64,000 bases of DNA from Rhizopus sp. PT2906. Its lineage: Eukaryota > Mucoromycota > Mucoromycetes > Mucorales > Rhizopodaceae. Made by a program: the position numbers and the translations under genes. The DNA is taken from NCBI GenBank assembly GCA_025529335.1, contig JAMYHX010000200.1:1-64000 (forward strand), given 5' to 3'. Shown here in pieces: positions 33,956 through 45,200 of this stretch. The notes under the pieces are model-generated. The model made no database searches. It was not told where the DNA came from and saw only the letters and a list, made by a program, of their open reading frames with translations. The stretch's first letter is position 1, and each line of letters opens with the position of its first letter.

Positions 33956-34990
33956 ATGTCTATCAAATACGAATGGGTTGAAGTATCGAATCCTAATTTC
34001 CCTTGTTCATTTTATGCCAATCATGTAAGTAGCTATAACTGAAAAAGGGGGGTAATATTCATCCGTTTGACAAGGTAACAGGTGAATGTAGTTGGTCAAG
34101 ACCCTTGAATGAATCGAGCATGTAAAGTAAATCATAAAAGCTTTTCACCCATTAATGCATGGAGTAGTCTACCGAAAAATCCAGACGGCGATTGGTGGGA
34201 ATTATGGGACGAAAAGCACAATTTACCATATTATTATCATACACGTGCAAACGTCTCTAATTGGATGCGGCCCACAGATACAAATATAATTTCACTTGTC
34301 AAAATCCGTGTAAGTTCCTTTTTTTTTCTTTTTTCTTTTCCTATTTACGACTTGGATAGCCTTCAGAAGAATTCTCAAAGCAAATGTCTTTATTGGTTAA
34401 AAAGCCTTCGATCAGTGGTCATCATAATAGCAATACCAATACGATGAAAAGAAACAGCCGATCGCTTGATTTATCCGAGATCACCATGGAAACAGATACG
34501 GTGACAACAGTAACAACGACAACTACAGCAACAACAAGAAGGCAGCATCAAAGATCAACATCCGATAGTATGGCAAAAGATATTATTGAGCAAGTACCAA
34601 ACAATGGAAGAAAACAAAGTATTTGCTCCACAAAGGTATACTCCTTCTTGTCTCCCTAAATTTTTTGCTCTTTTTGTAACTTCCCCTTTTGCTATAGGAG
34701 CCAATGTTTCCTAAAGGGCCACATTTACCATCATTAACAAAGAAAGCAGCAAACCATCCGTTTAAAAACTTGGCCATTAGAGCCGGATCACCTACAAGTC
34801 GATATTCTATTGCCATCAGCTCACCTACAAATAACCCAGGTATGATGCATAATAATTAATATGTCACACATACAATCATAAACAAACGATCATAATGCAT
34901 GTTTGTGTAGAGGCCGCTATCGCCATGCATCCACTTAATCAACCTCACTGCTCTCCACCTGTCACTCCCGCGGCCACTCTAAAAAAGTAT

Positions 34991-35048
<58 letters not shown>

Positions 35049-36659
35049 ATGCAAACTTTGAGGTATTCATGACGCATATTTAATAGGCCAACATTGCCCG
35101 CAGGATTGCAACAAGAAATCAACAAGTTTGCCATAGATGGATTCGCAAAAAAGTATTTTGCTACACACAAGAAGGGTTTATTTAGAAGAAAAGTGCCGAT
35201 GAATGAAATGCTCAAATGGACAAAAGTAAAAAGTTACCTTTTTTTTTTTTTACTGAACCAAGACTATCAACGTACAATGTATTCATACAAATAGAATATA
35301 ATAGGACTCACTACGTCAACCACTCATCATGATGAACAAAGAGTTATACAAGGATGCTCTTAGATGCTTCAAGTTGGTACAGACTATCATGGGAGACAGA
35401 TCAAGGTCTAGACATTCAAATGAGGTAGAGGACATACAGACCATCTTGACTTGCGGTATTACAAAGGGACAAATGCGAGACGAGATTTATGTTCAGATCT
35501 GCAAGCAATTGCATGAAAATCCTAATCCGTAAATATGACATTTATATTTTGGGAATAGCAGTACACTTAACAAGCGGTATAGAGAAAGTATTCACCGAGG
35601 ATGGGGGTTGCTATGTATCATCAGCGTTACTTTTCCTCCATCAAAAAATCTAGAGGCGTACCTGACAGATTTTGTACAGCATCATCATCATTCACAGGAC
35701 CCTCAAGTAGCCACCATGAGTCAACATGTATCTAACAAACTGAAGAGGATATGTAAACGAGGAGCTAAAGGAAAAGTGTTGACAAGCGCCGAAATTGCCC
35801 GGGCAAAGGTAATCTCCCCCCCCCTTTCTTTCTCTCTTCTTCATTTCTCACCTATGCTTACTTTTATATTTTCTTTTCTGTAAAAGGAAGCTCCCTTTAA
35901 ACCGTCTGTGTTTGGTGAATCACTGCAATTTATTATGGACTTACAGGCAAATACCAGTCCTGATCTCAAGATACCAATGATTGTTCCCTTCTTGACCAAT
36001 GCAGTAAGGGAGACCAACGGACAGTTATCCGAAGGTATATTCCGTGTACCCGGTGATGCAGATGCAGTGACGGATTTGGTAAGAACCATATTTTGCATTA
36101 CTCAGCCCTCGTCTAATGCTATAGTTGTAGCGAGTACGTATTGAGAATGGCAATTATGATGCCACAGGTATCACAGATCCAAATGTGCCAGCTTCACTTT
36201 TAAAGTATTGGCTACGAGACTTGGTCGAACCGATCATAACCTCCGAAAACTATTATGATTGCATTAAATACGCAGAAGAACCAGAAATGGCTATTAATAT
36301 TATTAATCGACTACCAGATACCAACAGACGCATTGCTCTATATATCATTAATTTCCTGCAGGTAGGATTTACGAAAAAGAAAAAAAGAAAAAAAAAGCGC
36401 GGGAAATAACATGATATATTAGGAATTTACCGACCCAGAGATCATCAAACACACTTTAATGAATGTCAACAACCTTGCCATGGTCTTTGCACCCAACTTT
36501 TTGAGATGCCCATCAGAGAGTTTGACAACCGTGTTTGAAAACTCGAAATATGAACAGGCCTTTTTAAGAACACTTATTAATGAAACGCATGTAGATCCTT
36601 CAGCTTGTGCTTATGAATCTGACAGTAGTAAAGTGGTTGGGCAATACAAAGATCAATAA
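33956..36659 (+). CDS. WW-WW-MyTH4-RhoGAP protein (Vilse/ARHGAP39-like)
   Basis: Multi-exon gene from ATG 33956 (MSIKYEWVEVSNPN). Two N-terminal WW-like units are seen: EWVEVSN...FYANHVTGECSWSRPL, and WWELWDEKHNLPYYYHTR...VSNWMRP. After a polar Ser/Thr-rich linker comes a MyTH4 domain (FAIDGFAKKYFATHKKGLFR, ALRCFKLVQTIMGDR, ILTCGITKGQMRDEIYVQIC, WGLLCIISVTFPPSKNLEAY). The end is a RhoGAP domain: VPFLTNAVRETNGQLSEGIFRVPG (arginine finger), ASLLKYWLRDLVEPII, then VNNLAMVFAPNFLRCP. This order matches animal Vilse/ARHGAP39, a Rac/Cdc42 GAP acting on the cytoskeleton. An intron inside the Pro-rich linker carries an A46 run (34998-35043). The domain order is well supported; the GTPase target is unknown. 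Confidence 0.88.
34998..35043 (+). repeat. A46 homopolymer inside an intron
   Basis: Forty-six adenines immediately after a T8 stretch, within the GTATTT...TTAATAG intron of the RhoGAP gene. It is the longest homopolymer in the window. It could be the tail of an inserted retroposed copy or simple slippage growth; no target duplication is evident. Confidence 0.85.
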
Positions 36660-37085
36660 TAAAAAAAAAGGGGATTGTTGCAGGAGTTGAAAGATGTTTA
36701 TTTTCTAAAATGGGATTATAGTGCGTTACTTTTATGCATGTACGAGGCGTGTCATATTATGCAATTATAAATAGAGGAATCATTATCATCGGAACAGCAT
36801 TGTTCAGTAAGCCCCTAAGCAGAATTACTGGCAATAACTCTTAAATAGTTAACAGAGAGCGCTCAATCTACATCTTTGAATAAGTAATCATCAATGCCAT
36901 TAAAAAAAAAAGAGTAGATTTACTTGATCTTCACTTTTTGAATACAATTCTATTGAGCTAAACACATTCTTAATTTAATGGATTGCATACTGGCTATTTC
37001 ACGTACTTCTTATATTGATTTCGAAGAACATCCGCACTTTGTATTGAAACACATTTAGGTCAACGCCTTTCGAATAACACGCTGA
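36660..37085. other. spacer downstream of RhoGAP gene
   Basis: Convergent spacer with A-rich runs (36660-36670, 36902-36912). No ORF, RNA gene or repeat could be supported. Confidence 0.3.
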
Positions 37086-37660
37086 CTAATACATACGTTT
37101 AAACCTCTTTTGTTTCCTAGTTTGCTTAAACATCATGTCTCGTTCATATGATGAGACAGTTTCTGACGCAAAATTGATATTTTCGACATTTGTAGGGTCG
37201 GCTGCTATTGTTGTTAAGATACTAGTAGGGATAGAGGAGAAGTCGGCATTTATTTCACTGTACTTCCTTTTTATTGCCTGATTTTGAGATTGCAAAGTCT
37301 TGATTGTTTTGACCACCTTTTTGGAGGAGGAATTGTTGTCAATAAGTTCCAATATTTTGTATATTTGTGATTTTTGAGTCTCCAGTATTTGCATAAGAGT
37401 GTCAGACATATTTTGGTCGCTAAATTGACTTTAATTTCTTTTTAGCGCTAAAGAGTACAAGTACTGCATCGTTGAATCATTAATATCAATTGCACGGCTG
37501 GTTAAAAATAGGCCAAGAGCAATGAATGGGTCCAAAGGTATGGTATCAATACTCGCTTGAATATATGCTTTACATAAAATTAGGTAATTAGAAGCCCAAC
37601 CTGCGTAAGGGAAGCCATTGCAAGCAGGAAAATTACTGGTCTTTACGTTTTTGGCAACAC
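37086..37660 (-). pseudogene. unrecognised ORF interrupted by one stop
   Basis: The minus frame is open and protein-like from about 37658 down to a TAA at 37433-37431 (SNFPACNGFPYAGWASNYLI, SIDTIPLDPFIALGLFL, DSTMQYLYSLALKRN). Seven codons later, in the same frame, the ATG at 37409 opens 107 codons of coiled-coil-like sequence (MSDTLMQILETQKSQIYKIL) ending KRFKRMY-stop. The shared frame suggests one ancestral protein broken by a nonsense change, with the 107-residue part as its C-terminal coiled coil. The upstream edge (CTCAG acceptor near 37661) looks like a splice site, but the next exon (about 37830-37715) does not join in frame. I do not recognise the family; a small live gene starting at 37409 is the alternative. 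Confidence 0.4.
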
Positions 37661-38834
37661 CTGAGCAAATGTGATATTGTCAATGAATAAAGCAGGTTTA
37701 CCCCAGAATCACAAGAATACAACAAGATGGAATAAGGCTCTTTGCGATAATTTATGAACAGGGAAAGAAAGAGATCCATGGGGAAAAAAAGAAACAGATT
37801 TTTATATGCAAGAATAAATGTTGTCAACCAATTGCATTTATAGATTATGACTGATTATATTTTACGTCAAGGGGTGTAATCTTCTTCAATATAAATGTAG
37901 AAATACGGCAGCGAGTGCTATTGTTCTACTCAGAGTTCCCTACTATATAATCATTTTGTGTGTTTGACAGAGTAGTTGTAATGATGTTGATGATTTTAGA
38001 ATCGCGGACGATAGCTTTTGACAACTATCCCCTTTCCAGGACGCAGCGAATTTAGAAGAACGAAGAAATTCACTTATCACCAAACTTGAACGAAATCAAA
38101 ACCTGTGCTAAAGATCAGATGCGCAAATCGTTCGGAAAAAATAAATAAATTATTCCTAAATGTATCGCAAGCGGTACAAGATCGACCAATAGCTGTCTCC
38201 ATTTGGAAGCATCTAAGACAATTACAGGCAAGTAATGTAGCAGTGTGTAACTACACATCGACAGTGCAGTTACACGATCATTGTATTTATTTTGTGATCC
38301 AAAAACGGGATTTTTATCCCCATTTAATTCTGACCATAAAGATGTTCCCTAGGAGTGTTCAATGTCTCTATTATGATCAAGGAGATCAAAGGACGTAGTC
38401 GTAAACATGCTAAAGTTCCCTTATAACAACATCTATGATTATAATAATTTAATTAGTATGCTCTATATTTGAGAAAAAAAAAAAAAGGAGGTGTTTTGTA
38501 AGCATTATGCTTCAATTAATTGTCTACAGCCTTGACCTCTGATTTGAGAAGGGTATTGTAGTAGATGATTGGATTAGCCCAACTTGTACATATGTATATT
38601 GTATTCAAGGCTTATTCTCAAATATAACATTTATTTGTTCATTAAAAGAAAGGAAGGAGAGAGAGAAAGAGAGAGATTCGTTCCTGATTCAGTTAGTGAA
38701 TCTAATAAAAAACTCCCTTAGGTAACCAAGTTTTTAAAAGCACGAGGAGTAGTACAACTAAATGAAAACAGTTTATGAAGGTGATCTCTTTTCCTATTTC
38801 ATCTATTTTACTCTTCTTTCACGCTCTAATTCTC
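37661..38834 (+). other. gap with a frame-broken plus-strand fragment
   Basis: Plus strand about 38040-38395 reads DAANLEERRNSLITKLERNQ, shifts frame near 38105, and continues KIRCANRSEKINKL, VQDRPIAVSIWKHLRQLQ and FYPHLILTIKMFPRSVQC. A donor/acceptor pair does not repair the shift, so this is probably a dead gene. A coiled-coil-plus-globular layout is all that can be said. From 38400 to 38834 there is an (AG)-rich run (38649-38677) and the LysM promoter. Confidence 0.3.
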
Positions 38835-39629
38835 ATGAAATTTGTTACAGTTGCTGCCATTGCATCCCTTTTGGTACACCAAATCCTTGCTAAGCCCGCA
38901 GAAGGATGTCTCCAAACACATATAAGTGAGTATCTTTATTGAACTTAACAAACCAGTTTATTGATCCCGTTTCTCATCAGTTACTGCAAACGATACCTGT
39001 GTATCTGTTGCTGCACAATACCAAATCTCTGAAGCTGATTTCTACGCTATGGTAATCCTATTTCTCTCTCTCTTTATGTTCATAGTATAACTTTTTTTTT
39101 ATGTAGAATCCTGGCCTTCATCACAGTGTCCAACATGTGAGATTCTTGTTTATTCAGCTCAAAAATGTAAAAACTAATCTGTTTAAAATAGAATTGTGAT
39201 AATCTTGATACAGGCAAGCCTTTCTGTGTTTGCTTAACAGCACCATGTGTATGTAAAATAGTACATTTCTTGTTACATAAATATTCATTATTTCATTAGG
39301 CTGTTGCTGCAGACGTAGTGTCTAATAACGTTACTGCTCCTACAAACTCCTCTACTGCTGCCTCTGCCTCCATTGCTGTATCTGGCGCTTCCACTTCACT
39401 TCCATCTGCATCCGCTGCTTCATCATCTGCTGCTTCTAGTATTCTGTCTTCTGGTGTCTCTGCTTCAGCCTCTAGTGCCTCAATTCCCAATGCCCCTAGC
39501 TCAAGTGCCAGTTCAAGTGCCAGTCCTGCACCTGCCAGTAAGGCTCCTAGCTCAGCTGTTTCTCTCACATCTTCCTCCGCTCTCGCTGCTGCCGGTATTG
39601 CCTGTATTGCCATCTCTGCTTTTATTTAA
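38835..39629 (+). CDS. secreted LysM-domain protein with GPI-type tail
   Basis: Five short exons. The start gives a signal peptide (MKFVTVAAIASLLVHQILAK). A single LysM domain follows with spaced cysteines: VTANDTCVSVAAQYQISEAD, MNPGLHHSVQHNCDNL, then FCVCLTAPC. LysM domains bind chitin or related glycans; secreted fungal LysM proteins act in wall biology or mask chitin from hosts. The second half is a Ser/Ala-rich stalk of about 100 residues, likely O-mannosylated, ending in a hydrophobic segment (SALAAAGIACIAISAFI) typical of a GPI-anchor signal. Its repetitive codons create long antisense and off-frame ORFs over the same DNA. Tail-to-tail with the PITH gene, 89 bp apart. Confidence 0.88.
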
Positions 39630-39718
39630 ATTACTTTTTAGCGTGTCATCATTCACAAAAGAAAACAATGGCATTCTCTTTAATAAATATATACATTTAA
39701 GAAAATAATAATAATCGT

Positions 39719-40633
39719 TTATTGTACTGAATGATCTGTTTTATCAGATACACCTGGTATTTTATGATCTGCTGGATTGGCGCTGGCTTCATAGACTATG
39801 GATATAAAAAATGAATAGCTATTTCTTACAACTCTATTTTTCCTGTTACCTGTTATAATCGGATCTCGCTTAAGCTACAAGCAATAACCGAGGTCAGTAT
39901 AAAGAAAAGCCTCCTTCCTCTTTTTTTCATTTAAACGTACCTCATTCCATTCTCCTTTAAATCCGAGATAGCGTATGATACTTGTATCTTCACCAAAGTT
40001 TTCAGGGAAGAATAGGGTAATGTTACGAACGTTACTGAATTTTGTCGTCTTAGTTGTGTACTCGATCACTTCATTCGATCCTTGAACAAGATCAAACTCT
40101 TGTACTGGAGTATAGCTCTCTGCCGCATCAAAGTCAACATCCTCGCGATTGATGAACCTACAGTTACAGCTTAGAATACAAGATATATGCATCTAAGCAC
40201 GCTACTTACACTTTCATCTTGGATGGTGCAGCATCAGTATTATCCGTACGTAGACATATTGAACGTAATTTGACAATACCAGTAAATCTATTGTTTGTTA
40301 ATTTCCCCCTCTTCTTTTCTCCTTTTTTTTATCATCACTTACGGAACAAATACGATCAACTGCTCATCAGCGTCACTTTCCAAATACTATAATAAGAGAA
40401 AGAAAGAAAAGCATTAGTAACCAGTCAAAGAAAAGTGTAATATTATATATTACCTTTGTGTCATCCATACGTTCATTCCATGGCCTGATGATCTTTTGAC
40501 CACTATTAGGTTCGGCTTCGTTCAAACAGCATACATTGTCCAAGTCAATCTTGGAGTATAGTAAAAACTGTTCTCCAGATCCAGGCAAATCGTCATGGCT
40601 ATGGTCACAATGTTCGTGATGACAATGGCTCAT
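39719..40633 (-). CDS. PITH-domain protein (PITHD1-like)
   Basis: Five exons from ATG 40633 (MSHCHHEHCDHSHDDLPGSG) to TAA at 39721-39719, about 210 residues. The His/Cys-rich first residues are the known hallmark of this family's N-terminus. The PITH domain follows: FLLYSKIDLDNVCCLNE, VIRPWNER-like IIRPWNERMDDTK, DADEQLIVFVPF, FTGIVKLRSICLR, then ITLFFPENFGEDTSIIRYLG and FKGEWNE. PITH domains bind proteasome-associated partners in thioredoxin-like relatives; the stand-alone form has a poorly known cytosolic role. All introns are short and canonical. Confidence 0.92.
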
Positions 40634-41126
40634 GTTTTTTTTTTTTGTAACAACCTTTTAGAAAACGACAGAAAAAAAAAAGTTCAACTTCAGTTTCTTT
40701 AAAGTTTTCTGCATAAAAAAAGAATTCAATTAAGGCAATCAGGAACGTCACATGATTTAGCGATACACTGTCGTAAAGCTAGTTAAGACTAGAGATGATA
40801 AATAGCAATGCTTTATTTTACACTTTATTCACAAATTATTCGCACTGATAAAAAAATGATAATTTCAGACAACAAATAATAAAAAAGAGAGTCCATCAGA
40901 GGCAAAAGGATGAATAAAGAAATGATCAGTAAATCAGTTATTTACATTGATATTAAATATTTACATTATAAAGAAGAGGATTTATAGGAGAAAAAAAGAG
41001 ACAAGAAAAGTGAGTAAACTTATGAAAGAGATTATTAATATCTTACCCGAAGTGTACCAAATAGGGCCAGCGATAACTGGCCCGGAGAAAGAAGGGAAAA
41101 GAGAAGAGCAAGAAAGAGAGCGGATA

Positions 41127-41284
41127 GGACCAAAGTTTGGTAAGAACCAAACTGCCCCCAGCTAGCACCGGTTACTGTTTTCTATTTTATGATCTATAAT
41201 ACTATATATTAGTTTCTTCCAAGAGTAAAGAATATAACATACCTTAGGGCTAGCTAGGGAATAGCTGGTCTTAATTTTTGGTCC
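41127..41284. mobile_element. short foldback (MITE-like) element
   Basis: The ends are imperfect inverted repeats of about 40 bp: the left arm from GGACCAAA (41127) through CCCCCAGCTAGC (about 41165), and the right arm, reversed, GGACCAAA...ATTCCCTAGCTAGC (41284 back to about 41247). Both arms carry the AGCTAGC block at the inner end, and about 75 bp of AT-rich DNA lies between. The left arm contains its own 8-bp hairpin (41134-41153, AGTTTGGT...ACCAAACT). No open reading frame is inside, and a target duplication is unclear (ATA/AAATA flanks). Confidence 0.5.
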
Positions 41285-41329
41285 AAATAAGAAAAGAAAA
41301 GAAAAAGAAGTCAGGGTCAGACTATTTAA

Positions 41330-41515
41330 ACAAATTCTCTAACAACTTTTTATTTTGTATAAAGTCTTGACCACATTTATCTTTTCTCAAAAATATCAAG
41401 TTCATTTTATATATTATTAAATGTTGTCTTTTGAACAATAAAAAAGACATAAAGTGTTTAATTGTTATTGATTTTGTAATGTGTGCGAATAATTTCTGAA
41501 AAAGGTGCATATAAA
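41330..41515. repeat. dispersed repeat copy 2 (matches 2440-2585)
   Basis: Aligned with 2440-2585 in the same orientation over about 150 bp with gaps; the strongest block is near 41452-41503. It lies next to the foldback element but is not part of its arms. Confidence 0.5.
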
Positions 41516-41741
41516 AGGTTTCTGGTCTACATATGGGCCATAGCTTGATAGATGCGCTTTGATGATCCCTCCTTTCGGAAACGGGACGCAATTAGGTTTT
41601 ACAAGATGATGTGAGTGGCACGCAGACGAAGCAACACACGGATAGTGCATCTCATAAGAAGAGAAGTAATTTGGCTACAGGGAAACCCCATTTCTATTTT
41701 ATCCTTGATAATTATTACACTGTCGCAGGATATTATTGTTG

Positions 41742-43030
41742 ATGAGGAGCAGCTTCGTCTTGATTGCATTGTTCATCTTAGTGACCTTGGAAGCCTTTTC
41801 ACCACTGGAAGAAAATGATATCGTAAGTCTTCATGCAAATGTAAACACTAAACTTCGATATAAAGAATAAGCAAGATTTTTTATCTATCTTTACGTGAAG
41901 ATCCTGACTCTTTGTTGATCAACTGACAACATAAAATTAGAATAAATTAAGCAATAACAACATTTCTTTTAATCTCTTCTTCTTCTTCTTCTTGAAAGAA
42001 ACAATCCAAAATGATGACTTTATAAATTCATGTGTATTTTGACGCTGCGCAATGAAAAGCTTTGGTGGTGAACATCATAGGTAATGGGTAGATGTAGCGC
42101 CCATAGTATTAATCTAACTTCTGGTGTATTTTTTCGTGCGTGTAGTGTTGCCAAAAAAAATTCGCTTTGCTCATTAAATAATTGACATGACGATACTAGT
42201 TAGAAATCAAGCCATCTGTATGTGTTATAACGAAAAATGCACCAAAGAAAACGCTGCTAAACTGATAAAAAAAAGGTGATGTTATGATGTCGATATGTGT
42301 TATCTGGATGATCCTGAGGAACCCTATTTGGTTTGGCGGACAATCCCTTTTGCAATCGCACATGTAATGAAAAAACTGTAACAATTACAAAAATCAATAA
42401 ATCACAGAGTGCTGCTGATGTATCATCAAGTAAGTAAAGCAATAACATAATACTTTTATGATTCTTACACGCTTTTTAAGCTATAAATGCACAGGTCGTT
42501 AAATTTATGAATATGGTATTTCTTGTGCACAATCCAACCAATGAAGAAATTTACAATCACCGATATGTAACGCAGAAGAAAATGATATCCATTGTTTGGA
42601 ATTATACAAACATTTTTGACGAGAAAAGTGTTATGTTGTTCATGAAGTGATGTTCGAAGCTTAAACTTTTTGACGATGCCTGTAAAAAGACAGTTGACGA
42701 ATAATGACAACAGATTGAGTACAAGATCTAATTATGTATTAAAGTACGAATTTATCCGTAAGAACGCTTAAAGAATTCGTTATGTCGCGTTTCATGGTAT
42801 TTTAAACATTTTTTTAATTTCTAGAAAATGCAGTCAAGACAATTACAGATAATCTGCCAAGATATCAAGTATATATTCGCAGCTTAAAAGACGAAGGCTA
42901 CACAATAGTAACGTTGACGAAACCAAGACAAAGGATGTGGTTACCTGCCCAAAAGATATTCCCGTCCCTCATGTTTTCAAATCACAAAAAGTTTGAACGC
43001 GACCTTCAAGGTATAATAGGAATACAATGA
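41742..43030 (+). CDS. possible secreted protein gene, multi-exon, unrecognised
   Basis: The ATG at 41742 opens a textbook signal peptide (MRSSFVLIALFILVTLEAFS) ending near a GTAAGT donor (about 41822). Later exons join cleanly. Exon 42319-42429 (ADNPFCNRTCNEKTVTITK) joins across a GTAAGT...TTTTTAAG intron to INAQVVKFMNMVFLVHNPTN (from about 42482). Next come QLTNNDNRLSTRSNYVLKYE (via GTGATG...AAAAAG, about 43 nt) and then NAVKTITDNLPRYQVYIRSL, ending GIIGIQ-stop near 43030. A Cys-rich piece (QAICMCYNEKCTKENAAKLI, about 42208) precedes these but misses the frame by one base at an A8 run. The link between the signal peptide and this piece is not resolved. I recognise no domain. It may be a live secreted protein or one broken at the A8 run. 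Confidence 0.4.
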
Positions 43031-43247
43031 AAATTTTATTTAATAACATATATAATATTGGAAATAAAGCACGGCTCAGAGGGCTTTAATTATATTCTTT
43101 GTCTTCGTTTCATCAACGTTACTATTGGTTGTGACATTCTTAGCTGAAAGCACTGTATTCTTTTTATCTTTTTTGGACTTGGTTGCTGGATATGGAAAGA
43201 AAAAAAAAAACGGCCAATCCCAGGTGCGACGTCACTTTTTTCTTCCT

Positions 43248-43278
<31 letters not shown>

Positions 43279-43335
43279 CTATTAAATTTTTAATATTCAA
43301 GCGCGCTTCTTCGTCCTTTCTCTGTTTTTGAATTA
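43031..43335 (+). other. promoter region of Sds3-like gene with T28 run
   Basis: Contains an A-rich stretch at 43200-43210 and a T28 run at 43251-43278, then a pyrimidine-rich leader up to the ATG at 43336. No gene is seen. Confidence 0.4.
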
Positions 43336-44857
43336 ATGGAAGAGTCAAGCACAAGACAAAGCTCAAAATTATCTCTAGGTTCTTCACCTTCAATATTAAG
43401 CGGCGAAGACCAGCTTGAACTTGATGGGCCCCTTACACCAATTGAAGCAATGGACGATGATGAAGATGACTTGTCTGCGCTCAATAGCATTCTACAGACA
43501 GGTTCACCTGGTTCTTTATCAAATGAAGAAGTAATAGACGATGATGAAGACGGCGACGATGAGAAAATGTCTTCAGAAAGAGAAGACGATTCTGCTTCTT
43601 CACTTTCCTCTGCACTTGATGATTTCCCACTGTCAAGGTCAGCATCACCTGTTGCAGAAGAAGAAAAAGAGCAAGTGACAAGGAAACGCAGAAATGAAGA
43701 AACTGAAAAGGATGAAAAGGAAGAAGAAAATATGCCTGTGAAAAAAATCAAAAAGGAAGAACCGGAGAATAGCTCCTTAAGTAGTATCGGTGACAATAAT
43801 GATATGGGTAGCAAAAAGAGGAAACGTTATGAGCCAGATACAAAGACGAGAAGAAGACAAGGCAGACAAAAGGAAGAGGAAAATGATGTGGCAAGTCGGA
43901 AAGAAGAGGATGAAGATCATGTAAAAGAGCCTCGCAAAACGAGAAAGACTGAAGAAAAGGATCAAGAAGAAGAAGAAGACGAAAAGGAAGAGGAGAAGGA
44001 TGATGAAAAAGAAAATGGCAAAGAAGAAGAGAAAGAAGAGAGTGAAAATGAAATAACAGGTAAAGCAAGATAGAAACAAGATGGAAACAAAAGTCATGAC
44101 TTGTAGTACATATAGAAAATGATGAAGATTATCAACAACGACACAAAGAAGCACTTGATGCACTTACACATATTGAAGTTGAATTTGCCAGATTAAGGGA
44201 TAGGTAAAGATGAAAGTGTGTGATGAAAAGGATTATGAAATGACACAAAGTATAGAATGTATCAAGAAAAGATGTCAGAACTAAACGAGGAAGCAATCAT
44301 GATTGCGAATGGCACGCATCCAGAATTAATATCATTAATGGCAGAAATTGAAGAAAAGAAAGGAAAGAGAATCAATAGCGCAGAGGCATGGCGTAGACAT
44401 CAATATGCAAACTTTAAGAGACAGTATGAAGGATTTGAGTATCAAGCGAATATTCATTTTATAGTAAGTGTGCGTAGATTGTATATAGAATTAAAATATG
44501 AATGCATATTTTTATATAGTCACAAAAGAACGCGTTAAGACGTAATCTGCTAAGCAATATTCATGACAAGAAATGGAGCATTGAGAATGAACGTAAAAAG
44601 TTGAATGATCTGTCGATGAGTAAGCCAAAAGAGTGTTTTTTTTTTTTTTAATTGTCTGCTAATGAAAATGAGAAATAGATAAACCTCAGCATGATGGACG
44701 TGAATTGATCATTCAAAAGAGAGAGCAAAGAGATGAGACGAATGAATTGATAGACATAAAAGAAACAATTGGGTTTCCTATGGCACCAAACCCGGCTGGA
44801 CTTAATGCTCAAGATATTGATGAAGATTTGAGAATAATGGGTATTCATCCTACATAA
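43336..44857 (+). CDS. Sds3/Dep1-like subunit of the Sin3 histone deacetylase complex
   Basis: Five exons from ATG 43336 (MEESSTRQSSKLSLGS) to TAA at 44855-44857. The first 245 residues are acidic and disordered with Glu/Lys repeats and a KKRKRYEP basic patch. The Sds3-like domain then begins: HKEALDALTHIEVEFARLRD, MYQEKMSELNEEAIMIANGT, HPELISLMAEIEEKKGKRIN, then RRHQYANFKRQYEGFEYQAN. In yeast, Sds3 and Dep1 hold the Rpd3L complex together and are needed for its deacetylase activity. The long acidic leader is more like Dep1; the domain cannot separate the two. It ends ELIDIKETIGFPMAPNPAGL...HPT-stop. Confidence 0.88.
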
Positions 44858-45200
44858 TAATTGATACACATATTGGCATTTATACATCATTATACCCCCC
44901 TTTTTTCAATACTTCTTTTTATATATTTCTTTATTCGCGTGCTCTCTCTCTCTGTCTGTCTCTCTCTTTTTTACTATCATTGTTATTCAACCCCCCTTTT
45001 TTATGATTGCTTGTCAACTTTTTTTGTACCATATTATTGTCATTAGAAATATTACACGTGCAAGCTTATAAAAAAGAGAAAAAAAAAAGTTTTTACACTT
45101 TCTTTCTTCTTTCTTTTATCTTTCTGCTCTCTTTTTTTAAAAAAATAATCTATAGATTTCTAGTCTTTTTTTTTTCTCTTCTTTTATTTTTTCTTATGAT
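44858..45200 (+). other. pyrimidine-rich spacer
   Basis: Strongly T/C-rich spacer between two co-directional genes, with (TC)n at 44941-44972. It probably serves as the 3' end of one transcript and the promoter of the next. No coding signal. Confidence 0.4.

Larger units (their letters stand above)
40634..41741. other. gap with foldback element and dispersed repeat
   Basis: No gene is supported. A plus-strand ORF at 40947-41165 is low-complexity Lys/Glu/Arg and unconvincing. The stretch contains a 7-bp-stem hairpin (41064-41083, GGGCCAG...CTGGCCC), the foldback element at 41127-41284 and repeat copy 2 at 41330-41515, listed separately. The final 100 bp would be the promoter of the possible secreted-protein gene. 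Confidence 0.4.

Noticed and set aside
39296..39613. Minus-strand Ala/Glu-rich ORF
   Set aside because: Mirror of the Ser/Ala-rich stalk of the LysM protein; low complexity arises from the repeat codons.
43290..43814. Minus-strand Ser-rich ORF of 174 codons
   Set aside because: Antisense of the acidic leader of the Sds3-like gene.
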